Positions 46,820 to 58,296 of a stretch of 64,000 nt of DNA are shown here, in pieces. Numbering within the stretch: the stretch's first letter is position 1; the number at the start of each line of letters is the position of its first letter. The position numbers and the translations under genes are program-made. Origin of the DNA: Trichobilharzia regenti (lineage: Eukaryota; Platyhelminthes; Trematoda; Strigeidida; Schistosomatidae); NCBI GenBank assembly GCA_944472135.2, contig OX235265.1:41017459-41081458 (forward strand), read 5' to 3'. Below the pieces are notes generated by a model. That model was not told where the DNA came from and searched no databases. It saw nothing but the letters and a program-made list of their open reading frames with translations.

Positions 46820-49800
46820 GTAAGTCACTTTTTTTCCTTCACGTTCCCATTGGAACATTGGGCCTCAAGCTAGAGGTTTGAAGTTTCTGTTGCAGTGTTT
46901 AATTTTACAGGACGGGGTTGTTAGCCTCATACCCAACCTTTCCTCTTTACCGACTTTTTATTACTGGTTTGGCGAGGTAAAGGAGTGTCTGTGGCCGGGG
47001 ATCGAACCCCGGACCATGTGCATGGTCGGCGAGTATCCCAGCCACTCATTTGTATGCACGTTAGTAATGCAACCAACTGTGTCTATGAGAACCATATTCT
47101 GATTTGCATTTTTAATTTGAGACATACTATAGACCTATTTTAAACATTGCATATCCCCCTTTTATATATAGGTCAATGTTTAATTGTAATGAAAGAAACT
47201 GAAATAGTTTTCAACTAAATTTGCATTATGCATGATGGAATCAGTAAAACTTGGTTGTTTTAAGGCTATGAGAATGAAATATGATGCGCTTTCATAAACA
47301 TTAGCAGGAAACTATGGTTGGCAAAAGTAACAACATGAATAGTGTAATTTACACGTTTCTCCAAACCATTCAATCCATTTTTAGTTTGTCAGTCCATCCT
47401 AATCATTTGATAGTATTCTAGCAAACAGGAACTGTGCGGTTTTTCAAGGTAAATTTAGCTAAGTGTGCAAAAATGGTGAGCTCAGTTCTAAAGATTTCTC
47501 AATAGTGGATAGATCAGAATATCAAATATGTTAATTAGGTTAGAATTCGACTACTAGTATAACAATGAAAGAAACAGTTCAGCAGAGATTAGCTGAAGTC
47601 ACGTGTTTCACCAGCATTGATTTCGGTGACGATTTGATACGTCGTATATTATTATTATTCAAAGTTCATCCAAATAAATCAGCGATTAAATTTTATCTAT
47701 CTTAAATGTCAAATGGCTTACAGAAAAGTGTATATATATATATATTCATCTTAATAAGTTTAAGAATATTTAAAGAAGGGATTTATGTGGCGTTAAGAAT
47801 GTTTTTTCAGTAATATTTGCCTCATAGGTGTCCCGTTGCCCAAAATCTCATAGTAAGAGTTTTGTTATGCTGATAACCATAAAAAATCATCTATTATGGC
47901 TAGTCATCTTCGTCATACTTTTTCCTTAAGGCAAAGATGAATCAATAATAGCATCATTATGGAGCCGTACAATATGTAGGAGAGAATGGAGATGAATTGG
48001 GTATATGGCACTGAGGAGGTTGTCGAATGGCATAGTGCACAATGCAAGCCATCGGTCAAGTGGAATCCCAATTGGGAAACGATGAGTCGGTCGTCAGGGC
48101 GAGTGTTACATGGAGAAGATCGTGCAGGGAGAAGGAAATGAGAGGTTATGGTCAGCCGTGGACACAGCTGAAGAGGACTGCAGAAAATAGAAGAAAGTGT
48201 ACATGTGTTGTTGAAGCCCTATGTCCCACTTGGAACTCAAGGGAATAATATTAAATTATAATAGTAATAACAACTGACTACTTCACTACCTTCCTCTGCA
48301 AGAGGCTATTATAAACAGTGTTTATTATTAAAATTCTTTATAAAATATACAGGAAAACTTTCTATTATTTTTATTTAATAATAAATATTTATTTTCTTTA
48401 AAATAAAAATAGGATCAAAAAAATTCAAAAATTCGATATAATTCAACCAGAATACTTTCAACAATACGTAGACAACATCAACGTGAACAAGATAAAAATC
48501 GTACAAGAACATTGAATGCGGCATTCTGTAATTTACGGTCATGCCTACCAGAAATACCAAAGGATACAAAACTTACAAAAATTAGAACATTACGTTATGC
48601 AATAACATATATTCGTCAATTGATGGATTTACTTCAAGAGACTGATCCAGTGTTCAATGCATCAAGTCTAATGTTCAACGGTACAGTCAATTCATTGAAA
48701 ATGGTAAGAATGACTTTATTTGATAGTATACTGCACAATATATTTTGCCTTCATATAAGGAAACATGCATCGAAAAGTCCTTGTAAGCCGTCTTCAGTAG
48801 TATAATTAGTAGGTCATTATGTTAGGATAATTAACCACTCGATTGTATTAAAAGATAGTCATTCTTGTATTGTGTCTCAGGGACTGCAATGTACCGAATT
48901 ATATTCTGTTTTTTTAACTATTTCCTTCATGTTCCCAGTGGAACATAGGGTCTCAAGCAAGTGTCTTGAAGTTTCTCTAGCAGTGTTTAATTTTAGCCTC
49001 ATGTTCAACCTTTTCTCTTTACCAGCATTATTTCTGGCTTAGCAAGGTAAAGGAGTGGGTCGTTGGCCGGGGATCGAACCGCGGACCATGTGCATGGTCG
49101 GCGAGCGTCCTAACCACTGTGCCACCGACGCACAACTATATTCTGTGCTATACATTAAATAATTCCCGTATAAGTTATTTCTAATAACAGAGGAAAAATG
49201 TGTAGTACTCTCGCAATAAGATATCAGGTCATAGTCTTTCCTTTCTATGTGTAACATCAAATTCATATGATAGACTACTTCATCAGGAGGGTTATAGCAT
49301 CAAGCATCTCAACCAACTTAGCATAATACGCTAGCTGAAGTATACTTTTAAACATTTACTGGCATAAATCTTCTTAGTCAGTAATTTACATGACTGTTAA
49401 AGTGATACCGATCAGCTTTAGGTTTAGTATTTCGAAGTATCGACTTGTTGTACTTATGCATGAAAAGCGCAAATTCAAATAAGTAGAAACTCACTGTTTA
49501 CTGGTTCTAGTGTTCTCCAAGTTAATCATTTTCAACCTAATATGACAGCGCTTCTTAATGATTCTGTTAACACCGAAAAGTTTACTCGTTTTAAACCACG
49601 GCAGCTATCCAAGTAACTTGTATTTCTCGGCTAAGAAAGTAACAGAGTTACACAAATACTAAAGCCTGATAGATTTAACTTGAAAATATATAATAAGTTA
49701 ATATTTTCTTATTATTAAGTGGGATAAATTTCTTGATTGCAGTTACTAATGCATTCACAAAAACCTAGAGACTAGTAGTGAGTTTTTTAGTGATCTCTTA

Positions 49801-50634
49801 TTCTCTGATAATTCCAAGCTGCAAGGTCATTTAGTTTATAATGTTTAAATTGGTTGGAGGATTTCATCATGAGCTGACGTTAGTTAGAGAACCATTGGAA
49901 CACCAACCAGGGAGTACTCGACAGCTGTTTCGTCCCACCTGGTTTGGAACTCTTCTGAAGTACACACAAACCGCCACGGTTCGAACCCAGGACCTCCTGG
50001 TCACAAGGCGAGCCCGTAGACCATTAAGCCACCGGAAACCGATCCAATGGCCAATGAATTCTAAATTCTGCCAATTCACGACATAGCGTGACCATTTCTT
50101 TATGTCTTCTTCGAGGAGTTACTGTCTAATCTTCAACCTGCTGTATCCTACTGGTCACGGCTTCCCACTAGAACCCCAGGTTAACCGCTTGAATAGGGCC
50201 AGTCACTAGTGAGCATCAGATCCAGTACTGTCCAGTACTCCCAAGTTTTCCAATGGTTCTCTAATTAATGTCAGGTCATGATGAAATCCTCCAACCAATC
50301 AAACAAAAAACCCCACAAAGTCAATACTTGAAAATGTTTAAATTGAAGATAATTCTAGTCTTACAGGATTCAACGATGATGCCTTAAAATGTTTCAGATA
50401 TATTCATCACAAAAATGTCTTTCATCTGCGGGGACGTATTACATTACAGTTTATATATGATTAAATAGTTCACTGGTACTTTATTCTATTACCCGAAAGC
50501 ATGTTGTAATTATAATAATAATAATAATTATTATTATATGCTGATTTTATACTTCATTTTGTTATTTGTAGGAGCCTGACTATGATCAATTATCAATGAA
50601 GGACAGTGGATATCTCAGTTTTATGGATAGATAA
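46160..50634 (+). CDS. HAND: HAND-family bHLH transcription factor, three exons
   Basis: Joined exons 46160-46819, 48413-48703 and 50572-50634 encode 337 residues. Residues 1-220 are polar, rich in Ser, Asn and Gln and probably disordered. The bHLH spans about 238-294, with DTKL-KI-TLR-A-YI-LMDLL spacing diagnostic of HAND rather than Twist or PTF1. HAND proteins are nuclear E-box-binding partners of class I bHLH factors in mesoderm and muscle development. The protein is longer than vertebrate HAND (about 215 residues) because of the N-terminal part. Oddly, the basic region reads QREQDKNRTR: Asp247 occupies the place of the near-invariant Glu, Arg244 that of Asn, and Gln246 that of an Arg. 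Both introns are phase 0 with GT/AG ends and are loaded with repeats. Confidence 0.9.
46826..47048 (-). mobile_element. SINE family B in HAND intron 1, next to the splice donor
   Basis: The A-rich end of the SINE (TTTTTTTCC on this strand) begins about 6 nt after GTAAGT. Tail, body and box B-like GGATCGAACCCCGG follow; the head is degraded after about 47045. Confidence 0.8.
47049..47964. other. HAND intron 1, unclassified part
   Basis: AT-rich sequence with a short TA run near 47733-47744. Nothing recognised. Confidence 0.5.
47965..48253 (+). mobile_element. RTE-like 3' fragment (subfamily iii) in HAND intron 1
   Basis: It matches 59275-59547. It ends with TGTCCCACTTGGAACTCAAGG and AATAATA, about 160 nt before exon 2, in sense orientation with the gene. 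Confidence 0.75.
48413..48703 (+). CDS. HAND: HAND exon 2 (bHLH exon)
   Basis: Acceptor TAG at 48410-48412 and donor GTAAGA at 48704. The 97 codons carry the entire bHLH: basic region (residues 238-252), helix 1 (LNAAFCNLRSCL), loop (PEIPKD) and helix 2 (TKLTKIRTLRYAITYIRQLM). Confidence 0.93.
48910..49136 (-). mobile_element. SINE family B in HAND intron 2, 10-bp TSD
   Basis: A well-preserved copy, antisense to the gene, flanked by TATATTCTGT at 48900-48909 and 49137-49146. The tRNA-like head has CGGTGGCACAGTGGTTAGGA in reverse complement. Confidence 0.85.
49853..50332. mobile_element. Head-to-head hammerhead SINE dimer in HAND intron 2
   Basis: Exact TSD AATGTTTAAATTG at 49840-49852 and 50333-50345. 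The left 375 bp is a long-form Sm-alpha-like SINE on the - strand. The right 100 bp is the 3' end of a second copy on the + strand, so both tails point outward. On the - strand a hammerhead-like fold spans 49914-49963: stem I GTACTT/GAGTAC, core CAGAAGA (one base from CUGANGA), stem II GTTCC/GGGAC, GAAA, stem III ACAGCTGT. Confidence 0.85.
50572..50634 (+). CDS. HAND: HAND exon 3 (terminal micro-exon)
   Basis: Acceptor TTTGTAG ends at 50571. The 20 codons read EPDYDQLSMKDSGYLSFMDR, followed by TAA (50632-50634). The frame agrees with exon 2 and no other reading fits both borders. Confidence 0.85.
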   Translation, partial: EPDYDQLSMKDSGYLSFMDR

Positions 50635-50981
50635 TTGACAGTACCATCCTTATTGCTTATTTTTCTGCCTCATTATATCATCTACTTATTTTTAAATTAC
50701 ATATTTTCTGATTGTACACAGATTTATTTTCAGTCCAATTTTTGTTTTCTTTTTTTGCTTTCTCTACATTCAATTTTCCCGCTTTTATTCTTCAGAGAAG
50801 GAAAAAAAAGAGTTTAACACTAGACAATGCTCATATTTTTTCTTTTATCATACAAATGAATTTTTTATTATTTTCTAAACACAAAATGCCATTCTTTCAG
50901 GTAATAATTTGCTTCCTTTTTTATGTTAAGATATGATTAATATGCATTCCTGTTCATTATTTTCTTTCTTTTTAATAACCC

Positions 50982-50987
50982 AATAAA
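50982..50987 (+). terminator. Polyadenylation signal of the HAND gene
   Basis: The first AATAAA after the stop, 348 nt downstream; 66 bp further on an antisense RTE copy begins. Confidence 0.6.
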
Positions 50988-51053
50988 GAAAATATGCATT
51001 ATATAGAAGATAGTTTGCTTTCAATGATTTCTAATGAGACCAGTGAACAATAT

Positions 51054-52080
51054 TATTCTTATTGTTCCCTTGGGTTCCTAAAGGAATATAGGGCTTCAAC
51101 TGCACGTCTCCAATTGCTTATGTCTTCCTCCTTCTGTACTTATCACCTGCATCCATCCATCTTAGTCCATACTATTTCAACTCCTCTTCGTACGATCTCC
51201 TCCATGTCACTCACCCTTGCACTGACGACCCACTCGCCACTTCCCTCCCTTTCGGCCTGGCTCCACTCGACCAATGGCCTGACTCGCGCGCAATGTCACC
51301 CAGTGGTGGCCTCCTCAGACACGAATGTCCAATCCATCCATCCATCTCCACTCCATCTCCTGCATATTTGTTAGTTGGCGATTGGTTGGTTCTTGATTTG
51401 TTTGTTTGTTTGTTCCCACAGTTTCCAATAGTTGGTGATTCTTTCCGGCCCCCCGGCCATCTCATCTTCATTCAGTATAGATCCAGTGAAGACAGTTGTT
51501 GGTTGATAAAGGTAGCGTCTGCAACAGGCTGTTGGAAATATTCTTTGTGACCCGAACGGCCAAGTTTCTGATCTGTATAGAAGAAGTGACTGACTTGACG
51601 CTGTTTGTATTGAAAATCCGACCGAATTTTGTTGTTGATGGTGGCTGAGTGACGAAGATTTCTAGGTTGGGTGTTTCAGCCTGACGAATGTGTTTCTCGC
51701 TCGCCTTCCCGATTCTCGGTCTATTTGACATCGTCGTCCGTTCCTCCTCCTGTAGTTGAGACAATGCTCCGTAGATAAGTGAGTGAATGAAGTAACCTCT
51801 TTCAAATCCCTCCCGTTGTTGGTGATCGGTGCTGGATGTGGATGCTGTTGTTGTTGGTGGTGGTGGTGGTCGTCGTTGGTTATTTTCATAACCTCCGTCT
51901 TGTCTATGTTCACCTGGAGTCCTGTTTTGGCTGGCTGCTTCTTCGACCAGTTTGTCGGTGTGTTTTTGCTTGTAAGTATTTAATTTTGTGTGACATCAAA
52001 CATAAATCATCCAGGCGCGATATCCATGTCTTCTCGTTTCCCACTGTCTGGTGCATAATCCAGTCCACCACAATTAGGCG
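51054..52080 (-). mobile_element. RTE-like element, micro-duplicated subfamily (ii'), TSD
   Basis: Flanked by GTGAACAATAT (51043-51053) and GTGAACAGTAT (52081-52091). It shares GCGAGCGA, CACTCACT, AACCAACC and the FADD-breaking insertion with the copies at 17532 and 40588. It runs from just before motif C to the GTTCC/GGAAC tail. Confidence 0.82.
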
Positions 52081-52119
52081 GTGAACAGTATGTAGTGCTT
52101 TATTATCCCATTAGATTGG

Positions 52120-52985
52120 AGTATATGTCTTAAGTAGCACATCTCTATTTCATTCTTTTTTCTGCAGTTGTTTTTATCTGGCTTCACGATTGTCTGTAAG
52201 CTGTCATCTTCTCCTTGTTGTTGATTAGAATATCTTCATCACACCTGTCTTCTGTATGTTCATTTGGAATCCTGTCAAGCATTAAGCCTCTTAATTATAA
52301 GGAAAATTTTCTCATGGCTTTGATAAGTTTTGTAGATTTTGTTTTACTAAAGCCACTGTAACGCTGTATTCAAAGACTTCATTGTCAAGCAAGTAGCAAC
52401 ATGAAATTTTTCCTCAAACGATTGGATAATGGAAACTAAAATTAGTCTAAAGATAAGGATTGCTGTCACACTGAGGTGGAACACTACAATTGTCTAGTGC
52501 TTTCAAAGCATCTCTGTAACACGTTAGCACTAAGTGCTGAATACTTCCTGCGTGGAACTATTTATTCCATGTTTATTTAGGAAGATAACGGTGTTTAAAG
52601 TTTATGTAAGTATAAGAACAGCGTAGAGGGTAGTTGCTAACATAAGTCTGTAGCCTATTCGAAATGATTTTGGTGAAATGTCAAGTCTCTGAACCATATA
52701 GATACAACGATTAGATATCAGTGTTAAAAATCCGAATCTTGTTGTTTATGCTAACCACAGTCGATTTCTAGATTAATTTCAGATCAATAAAGGTCTGTCT
52801 TGGTTTGTTATTGAAACCAAAGTACCTAGATAAGTGAAAGAAGTGACTTACTTCAAGTTTCTCCCGTTGATGATGATGGTGCTTGCTGTTGTTTGTTGGT
52901 AATCTTCAACACTTCTATCTCCTCTAAGTTCACTTGAAGTCCTGTCTTTATTGTTTCGTCTGCCAACTTGTTCGTTTGAGTTGAA
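52120..52985 (-). mobile_element. Diverged RTE-like fragments
   Basis: Positions 52665-52985 match the region after motif C in subfamilies i and iii (CCGAATCTTGTTG, the stretch around AAGTCCTGTC). A weaker piece at about 52200-52290 shows the same AATCCTGTC region, so two old fragments may lie here. Confidence 0.55.
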
Positions 52986-53187
52986 ACACTGAAACTATTT
53001 AATTCTTATAGTGGATTTTAGAAAGAAGTCATTAATTGACGATTATCGCTTCACCTGTGAAATTATTTTGTGTTTATTTACAAAGATGAAAGTAAGCATC
53101 TTATATGGGATCCCTTGAATCAACAGTGTTTAAAGGCTGTAGAAGAATTCCTCGAAGTTAACTCTGTTGATTAGCCATATTATCATT

Positions 53188-54822
53188 ATTGCTCTTTTAG
53201 TTCCTAGAGGAACATAGGCCTTCGGTTCTCCACCAACTTTTTTCATCTGGCTCCCCCTCTGCCTACATGCTTTCTACTCCTCTTCACACCACCTCCTCCA
53301 AGTCACCCTTGCACTGACGACCAACTCGCCACTTCCTATTCCGGTTCCACTCGAGTAATGGCCTGGCGTGTGATGTCACTTGATGGTTTCCTCAGAGTAT
53401 GGCCAATCCACCTCGATTTCTTCCTGCTTATTTGTTGCACAATCGGTTACTGGTTGGTTCACTCCCAGAGATTCCTATTGCTAATCTTTTCTTGTCGGCC
53501 ATCTGGTCTTGAGTGGAATTGAGCGAAGACAGCTATGATGACGATCTGTAGTTTGTTCAAAGTGCTTTACGTGATGTGCCAAGTCTCTGATCGACAAAGT
53601 AGCATTGACTTCACATTTGAGTTGAAAGTTCGGATTTTGTTTTTTAATGCTGTTGATCTCCACACAGACTTGAGGGTAATGAGAGATTACTTTGCTTTCT
53701 AGATCCTTGATTTGATATCCTAATTAGTTCTGTCCACCTGTAGTTGAAACGATGCTTCCAGATCGGTAGTTAGAGGAGGTTGCTTCTTTCAGATTTCTCC
53801 CATTTATGCTGATTGTTGTCTCTTGTTGTTGCTGTTTCCGTTGACCAGGAATCTTCATCACCTCTGTTTTCTCTATGTTCACCTGAAGGCCTATTTTCTT
53901 TGGGTGCTTCTTCTGCCAACTTGTCGCTTTTCATTTGCATATCTCCCAATTTGTAGGAAATCTGTCATCAGCGAAGTCCAGATCCTCTATGCTTTTTTGT
54001 GTGGGTCCATTTTATGCCTTTCTCCTCCTTGTCCGCAACTGTCTGTCTCATTATCCAGTCTATCGCCCACAATCAAGAAAATCATTGGATATAGTAGGCA
54101 GCCGGCTTGTCTTACTCCGGTCTTCACTTCGTAGGATTCTGTGAGTTTCCCATTGTGGATTACTTGACATGCAGGACTGTCGTACAACTGTTGGATGAGG
54201 TGCATAATTGTTGGTGGCAACCAGTAGTAGCGAAGTAGTTTCCAAATCACCTCTCGATCAACGCTGTCGAAGGGCTTTTTAAAGTCGATGAAGTTGAGAT
54301 AGAGAGGTGACTGCCATTCTAAACTCTGTTGAATGATTATCCGTAGTGTTGCGGTTTGATCAATACATGACTTGTTTCTCCTGAATCCAGCCTGTTCCGG
54401 TCGAAGTTTTTCATCCAGGGCTTGTTTGATTCTCTCCAGGATGATGCGGCTTAGTATTTTGATTGGGATGGACAGGAGCATAATTCCGCGCCAGTTTTTG
54501 CATTGACCTAAGTCTCCTTTCTTTGGTAGTTTGAATAAGTAGCCTCTCTTCCAATCCTTGGGTACCTTGCCCTCCTTCCACACCATCTCCAGTAGTGGTG
54601 TCATCAAGCTCGCTGTTGTCTCTGGGTCCATTTTCAGTGCTTCTGCTGGGATTCCGTCTGTTCCTCCTGGTTTTCCAGTTTTTAGCATTTGGACTGCCCT
54701 CAGGATTTGTTTTCTTGTCGGAGGGTTGATATCCACTGGTAGTTCTGCTTCCACTATTGGTATTACTTAGCGCGTTGTAGGTGGCGGTCGATTTAGAAGT
54801 CTTTTGAAGCCATAGAAAAATT
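53188..54822 (-). mobile_element. RTE-like element (subfamily i), longest copy
   Basis: A 1.6-kb 5'-truncated copy, starting before the fingers of the reverse transcriptase and ending with the CTTTTAGTTCCTAGAGGAAC tail in reverse. A short duplication ATTATCATT (53179-53187 and 54823-54831) probably marks the target. It is closely related to 2897-4192. Confidence 0.85.
53987..54754 (-). pseudogene. RTE reverse transcriptase, partial open frame (255 codons)
   Basis: The best-preserved reverse transcriptase here. Fingers: GTDGIPAEALK, VPKDWKRGYLFKLPKKGDL, NWRGIMLLSIPIKILSRII. Then LRPEQAGFRRNKSCIDQ and palm motif A (NFIDFKKPFDSVD). Motif B reads TGVRQAGCLLYP with an extra Ala before GC. A frameshift or stop follows before motif C, whose LDFADD is readable just downstream (about 53960-53990) in another frame. 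The initial Met is internal. It cannot yield a complete enzyme, as endonuclease and motif C are missing from the frame. Confidence 0.85.
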
Positions 54823-54831
54823 ATTATCATT

Positions 54832-55213
54832 GACTCTGAGTATCTACTGATAAATACATTGGATTGTTAAATTGTGTTGCTTTTTTTCTCTATAACTAGA
54901 TCCACAAGTAGTGAATTCTACTTTTAACTTGAACACTACATTGCTCATGTAATAATAATCCCAGTAACCGAAAGAACGCAAGAAGGAAAGACTGATGTTT
55001 TGCTATTATCATCATGACACATGTACACGGGCACGTCCAGTCATTTTATTTAGCGAACAACTTGCATGATTGGATTCACAGTTTCTTGTTGTTGAAATCA
55101 AACATAAACTCTTTCGTTATTTAAGGGCTGATTTGTGTAAAATTACTCATGTTAAAGAACTGTAATCTGTTTGAAGAAACTTCAGGATTATAGTGACTGA
55201 TTTACATTCATTC
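54832..55213. other. Intergenic, nothing recognised
   Basis: No supported feature. Confidence 0.4.
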
Positions 55214-55225
55214 ACTCTATTTCAT

Positions 55226-55888
55226 GGCGAGAAACACATCCATCAACCTGAAACACTCAATCTAGAAATCTTCATCACTCAGCCAGAACCAACAACAAAA
55301 TTCAGTCGGATTTTCAATACAAACAGTGTCAAGTCAGTCAGTTCTTCTATACAGATCACAAACTTGGCCGTTCGGGTCACAAAGAATATTTCCATCAGCC
55401 TGTTGCAGACGCTACCTTTATCAACCAACAACTATCTTCGCTGGATCTATACTGAATGAAGATGAGATGGTCGGGTCGGAATCACCAGAATCACCAACTA
55501 TTGGAAACTGTGGGAACAAACAAACAAACAAAACAAGAACCAACCAATCGCCAACTAACAAATATGCAGGAGACGGAGTGGAGATGGATGGATGGATGGA
55601 TTGGACACTCGTGGCTGAGGAGACCGCCACTGGGTGACATCGTGCGCGCGTCAGGCCATTGGTTGAGTGGCGCTAGGCCGAAAGAGAGGAAAGTGGCGAG
55701 TGGGTCGTCAGTGCAAGGGTGAGTGACACGGAGGAGATCGTATGAAGAGGGAGGAGTTGAAACAGTATGGACTAACATGGATGGATGCAGGTGATAAGTA
55801 CAGCAGAAGGAAGACATAAGCACGTGGAGACGTGCAGTTGAAGCCCTATGTTCCACTAGGAACCCAAGGGAACAATAATCATAATAAT
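55226..55888 (+). mobile_element. RTE-like element, micro-duplicated subfamily (ii'), 12-bp TSD
   Basis: Exact flanks ACTCTATTTCAT at 55214-55225 and 55889-55900. It carries GGAT repeats grown to three or four units near 55584, AACCAACC, and GGATGGATGCAG near 55790. It ends GTTCCACTAGGAAC with an AAT-like tail. Confidence 0.85.
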
Positions 55889-55900
55889 ACTCTATTTCAT

Positions 55901-57561
55901 ACACTAATAACTCATTTGTGTTGTGAACTAATATCTTAAGCTATAGGAATTTAAAGATATTTACAATCAAATAACCCTCATCAATTCTCTTCAGAGTGAA
56001 TAACTCTGAATTTAATAGGTGAATGTACATCATATCGCTAAATTAAGTCAACCCAAGAGAATAAAATATCCTCCGAGTTACTAAAGCATTTCGAACCATA
56101 AACTATCTATGGAAATTGGATCGCCTGCCCAAGAAACTGTGATAGAGTTATTGTCGTCGATCATAGTTGAATATATATCTGTAGAAAGTTGCAACTAGTT
56201 TTGAGAATAATTGTAAATCTTTATTTTTCTAGGTTCCTGACATCCTATTGATTGACTGACTAACTGAGGAGAAGTTATTATTTAGTCTTTAAATTATTTT
56301 CAGTCCATATAAGGGGGTTAGCATGAAAAGTATTCTGCTTACTGAGGCATAGATTTAAACGTAGTCATATTGCAAAAATAACAATAACACACTAGTTTAA
56401 CTTCATTAGCACAGAAAACTTACAAGCGGAGCCTTATTTTTTGGGGATTTACTTCAAGCACCAGTACAAGTGAAATAATAGATGAATATTAAGATACGCC
56501 ATTTCGATGAGTTTATTAAGAGAATTAAACTATTACGAGAACGTCTATTTTCTGTATTCTATAAAATATTATAAAAATCAAGAGATCTGTTTTTCTACCA
56601 GCTAACTGATCCATCAAATATCATTTTGAAAGTGTTGTACGTTCATCTTCTCTAAATTTCGGCACTTAAGCAAAAAGGTTAAGTTTTCTCACGAATCAAC
56701 ACTAATTAGACAACTATTGGATACTGATTTCATTTCTTGACAAAATCTACTCTAAAATCGATGAGATTTTTACAATGAAACACTTAAAAGTTTTAACTAC
56801 AACAGAAAGCAAAACTATGATCTACAAGTTATGCCTGGATAACCATTACTAACACAGGAATTCAACTGGACAATACAATAAATTTTTATTTCACATTTGG
56901 GACTGGCTAAATTATCACTGTAGAACTCTGAATAGAAGTGCATTAGCTCAATTAGTTATATTTCAGAAAAAGCGCACATAAAAGGGGAAGGAGAATATGT
57001 AATGAGACTTCATAATCACTGCTTACCCACCAGTTGACTGCAATTTGAACGACATAAAGCACTAGCATTATCAGAAGCCGTCTTCCAGTTTGTTCCTTAA
57101 AGCAAACCACTTACATACACAGGTCTAAGGTGAGTTTAATGCTCAGATAGAGCATCCTTAGCCAGTCTGAAGAGTTTGCTGAAGGTACTTGTGAGATCCC
57201 AAAACGCATTTTACATTTCTGTCCAGATAACCATCTGTTACCAGTCAGGACCAATTTTAAAGAAAAACATGAAGAAACCTGTCTAACCTGGAAATCGCTA
57301 ACATTTAAACCTACTATGGATAAAAGCATACGACGTGTTTTTGTTGCCTTCATTCTGCTTACTTTAAAAACATTTTGTCTGTTTCAGTAACTGTGGCTGT
57401 ATCAAAATGTAGTAGGATGCTTCTTCTTAAATAACTGTATCATTAATCTCCACAGGTAACATCAGTTATCTTGTAAGGTGAATGCAAATAATATGTTGAC
57501 AAGCATAAGAAAGCAGTATCAGTTACCAGTTAAACCGATCGAATGCTTGTGATTCATAGGC
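55901..57561. other. Intergenic, nothing recognised
   Basis: The 80-codon frame 57111-57353 (-) has no family resemblance; I do not call it. Confidence 0.4.
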
Positions 57562-57571
57562 AAATAACACT

Positions 57572-57780
57572 ACATTTACGGGTTGATCACGGATTGATAC
57601 CACAGTTAGAGAACCAATGAAAACCAGGAAGTACTGGGCAGCTGTTTTATCCCAGTTTGTGAATCAGTTTAGGAAGGAAACAGCTGTCAAGGACGCCTTG
57701 GTTTTCAATGATTCTCTAACTGATATCAATCCGTGATCAACTCGTAGAAACAAATCTAATCCTTACAAACCAACAGTTGA
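57572..57780. mobile_element. Palindromic insertion of two hammerhead SINE 3' ends
   Basis: Exact TSD AAATAACACT (57562-57571 and 57781-57790). The left arm (about 57582-57650) is the reverse complement of the right arm (about 57668-57737). Both are 3' ends of the Sm-alpha-like family (AAACAGCTG, TCTCTAACTG). No tRNA-like head is present. Only the right side has the full tail ending CCAACAGTTGA. Confidence 0.85.
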
Positions 57781-57790
57781 AAATAACACT

Positions 57791-58071
57791 GCTTAAATTA
57801 CTGTGTAATACGAGTTCGGTCAGTAATTTATCCCTAGAGCTAAAATATACGGGGTTTAACAAAGTACCGATCTCTCTCTCTCTCTCTCTGTTCACTTCAT
57901 TTCGAGACGAGAATCGTGTGATGGCTCATCATTTCGTCTCAGCTCCTACCATCACTACATTGTAATAAATCTGTCGGCTGAAATAAGATTACTTCCAACA
58001 GTTTCACAAAATATTAACTATTATTATTATTATTATTATGATACGTTAAGGTATTAATACCTATGATTATT
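57791..58071. other. Intergenic with CT and ATT microsatellites
   Basis: A TC run is at about 57872-57889 and an ATT run at about 58018-58038. No gene seen. Confidence 0.5.
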
Positions 58072-58296
58072 ATTTTCCTTTTTCATTCTTTTGCATTCTA
58101 AACGGAGCATAATGTTTCAAACTTGAGCTTTGTAGTTTCAGTAGCAGTCGTGCTGCTAGTCTCAAGTCAAGCCTTCCGTCTTTACAGAGCTTATTACCAA
58201 CCACACGAGGTTTAGGAGCGCGTTGGTCGGGAATCGAACCCGGACCATCTGCGTGGTCGGTAAGAATTCTACCTACCATTGAATCACTGACATAAT
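58072..58296 (-). mobile_element. tRNA-derived SINE, family B, diverged
   Basis: Tail, body and box B-like GAATCGAACCCGG are recognisable. The tail hairpin is mutated. Confidence 0.7.

Noticed and set aside
57111..57353. 80-codon frame on the - strand
   Set aside because: No recognisable motif or gene structure around it.
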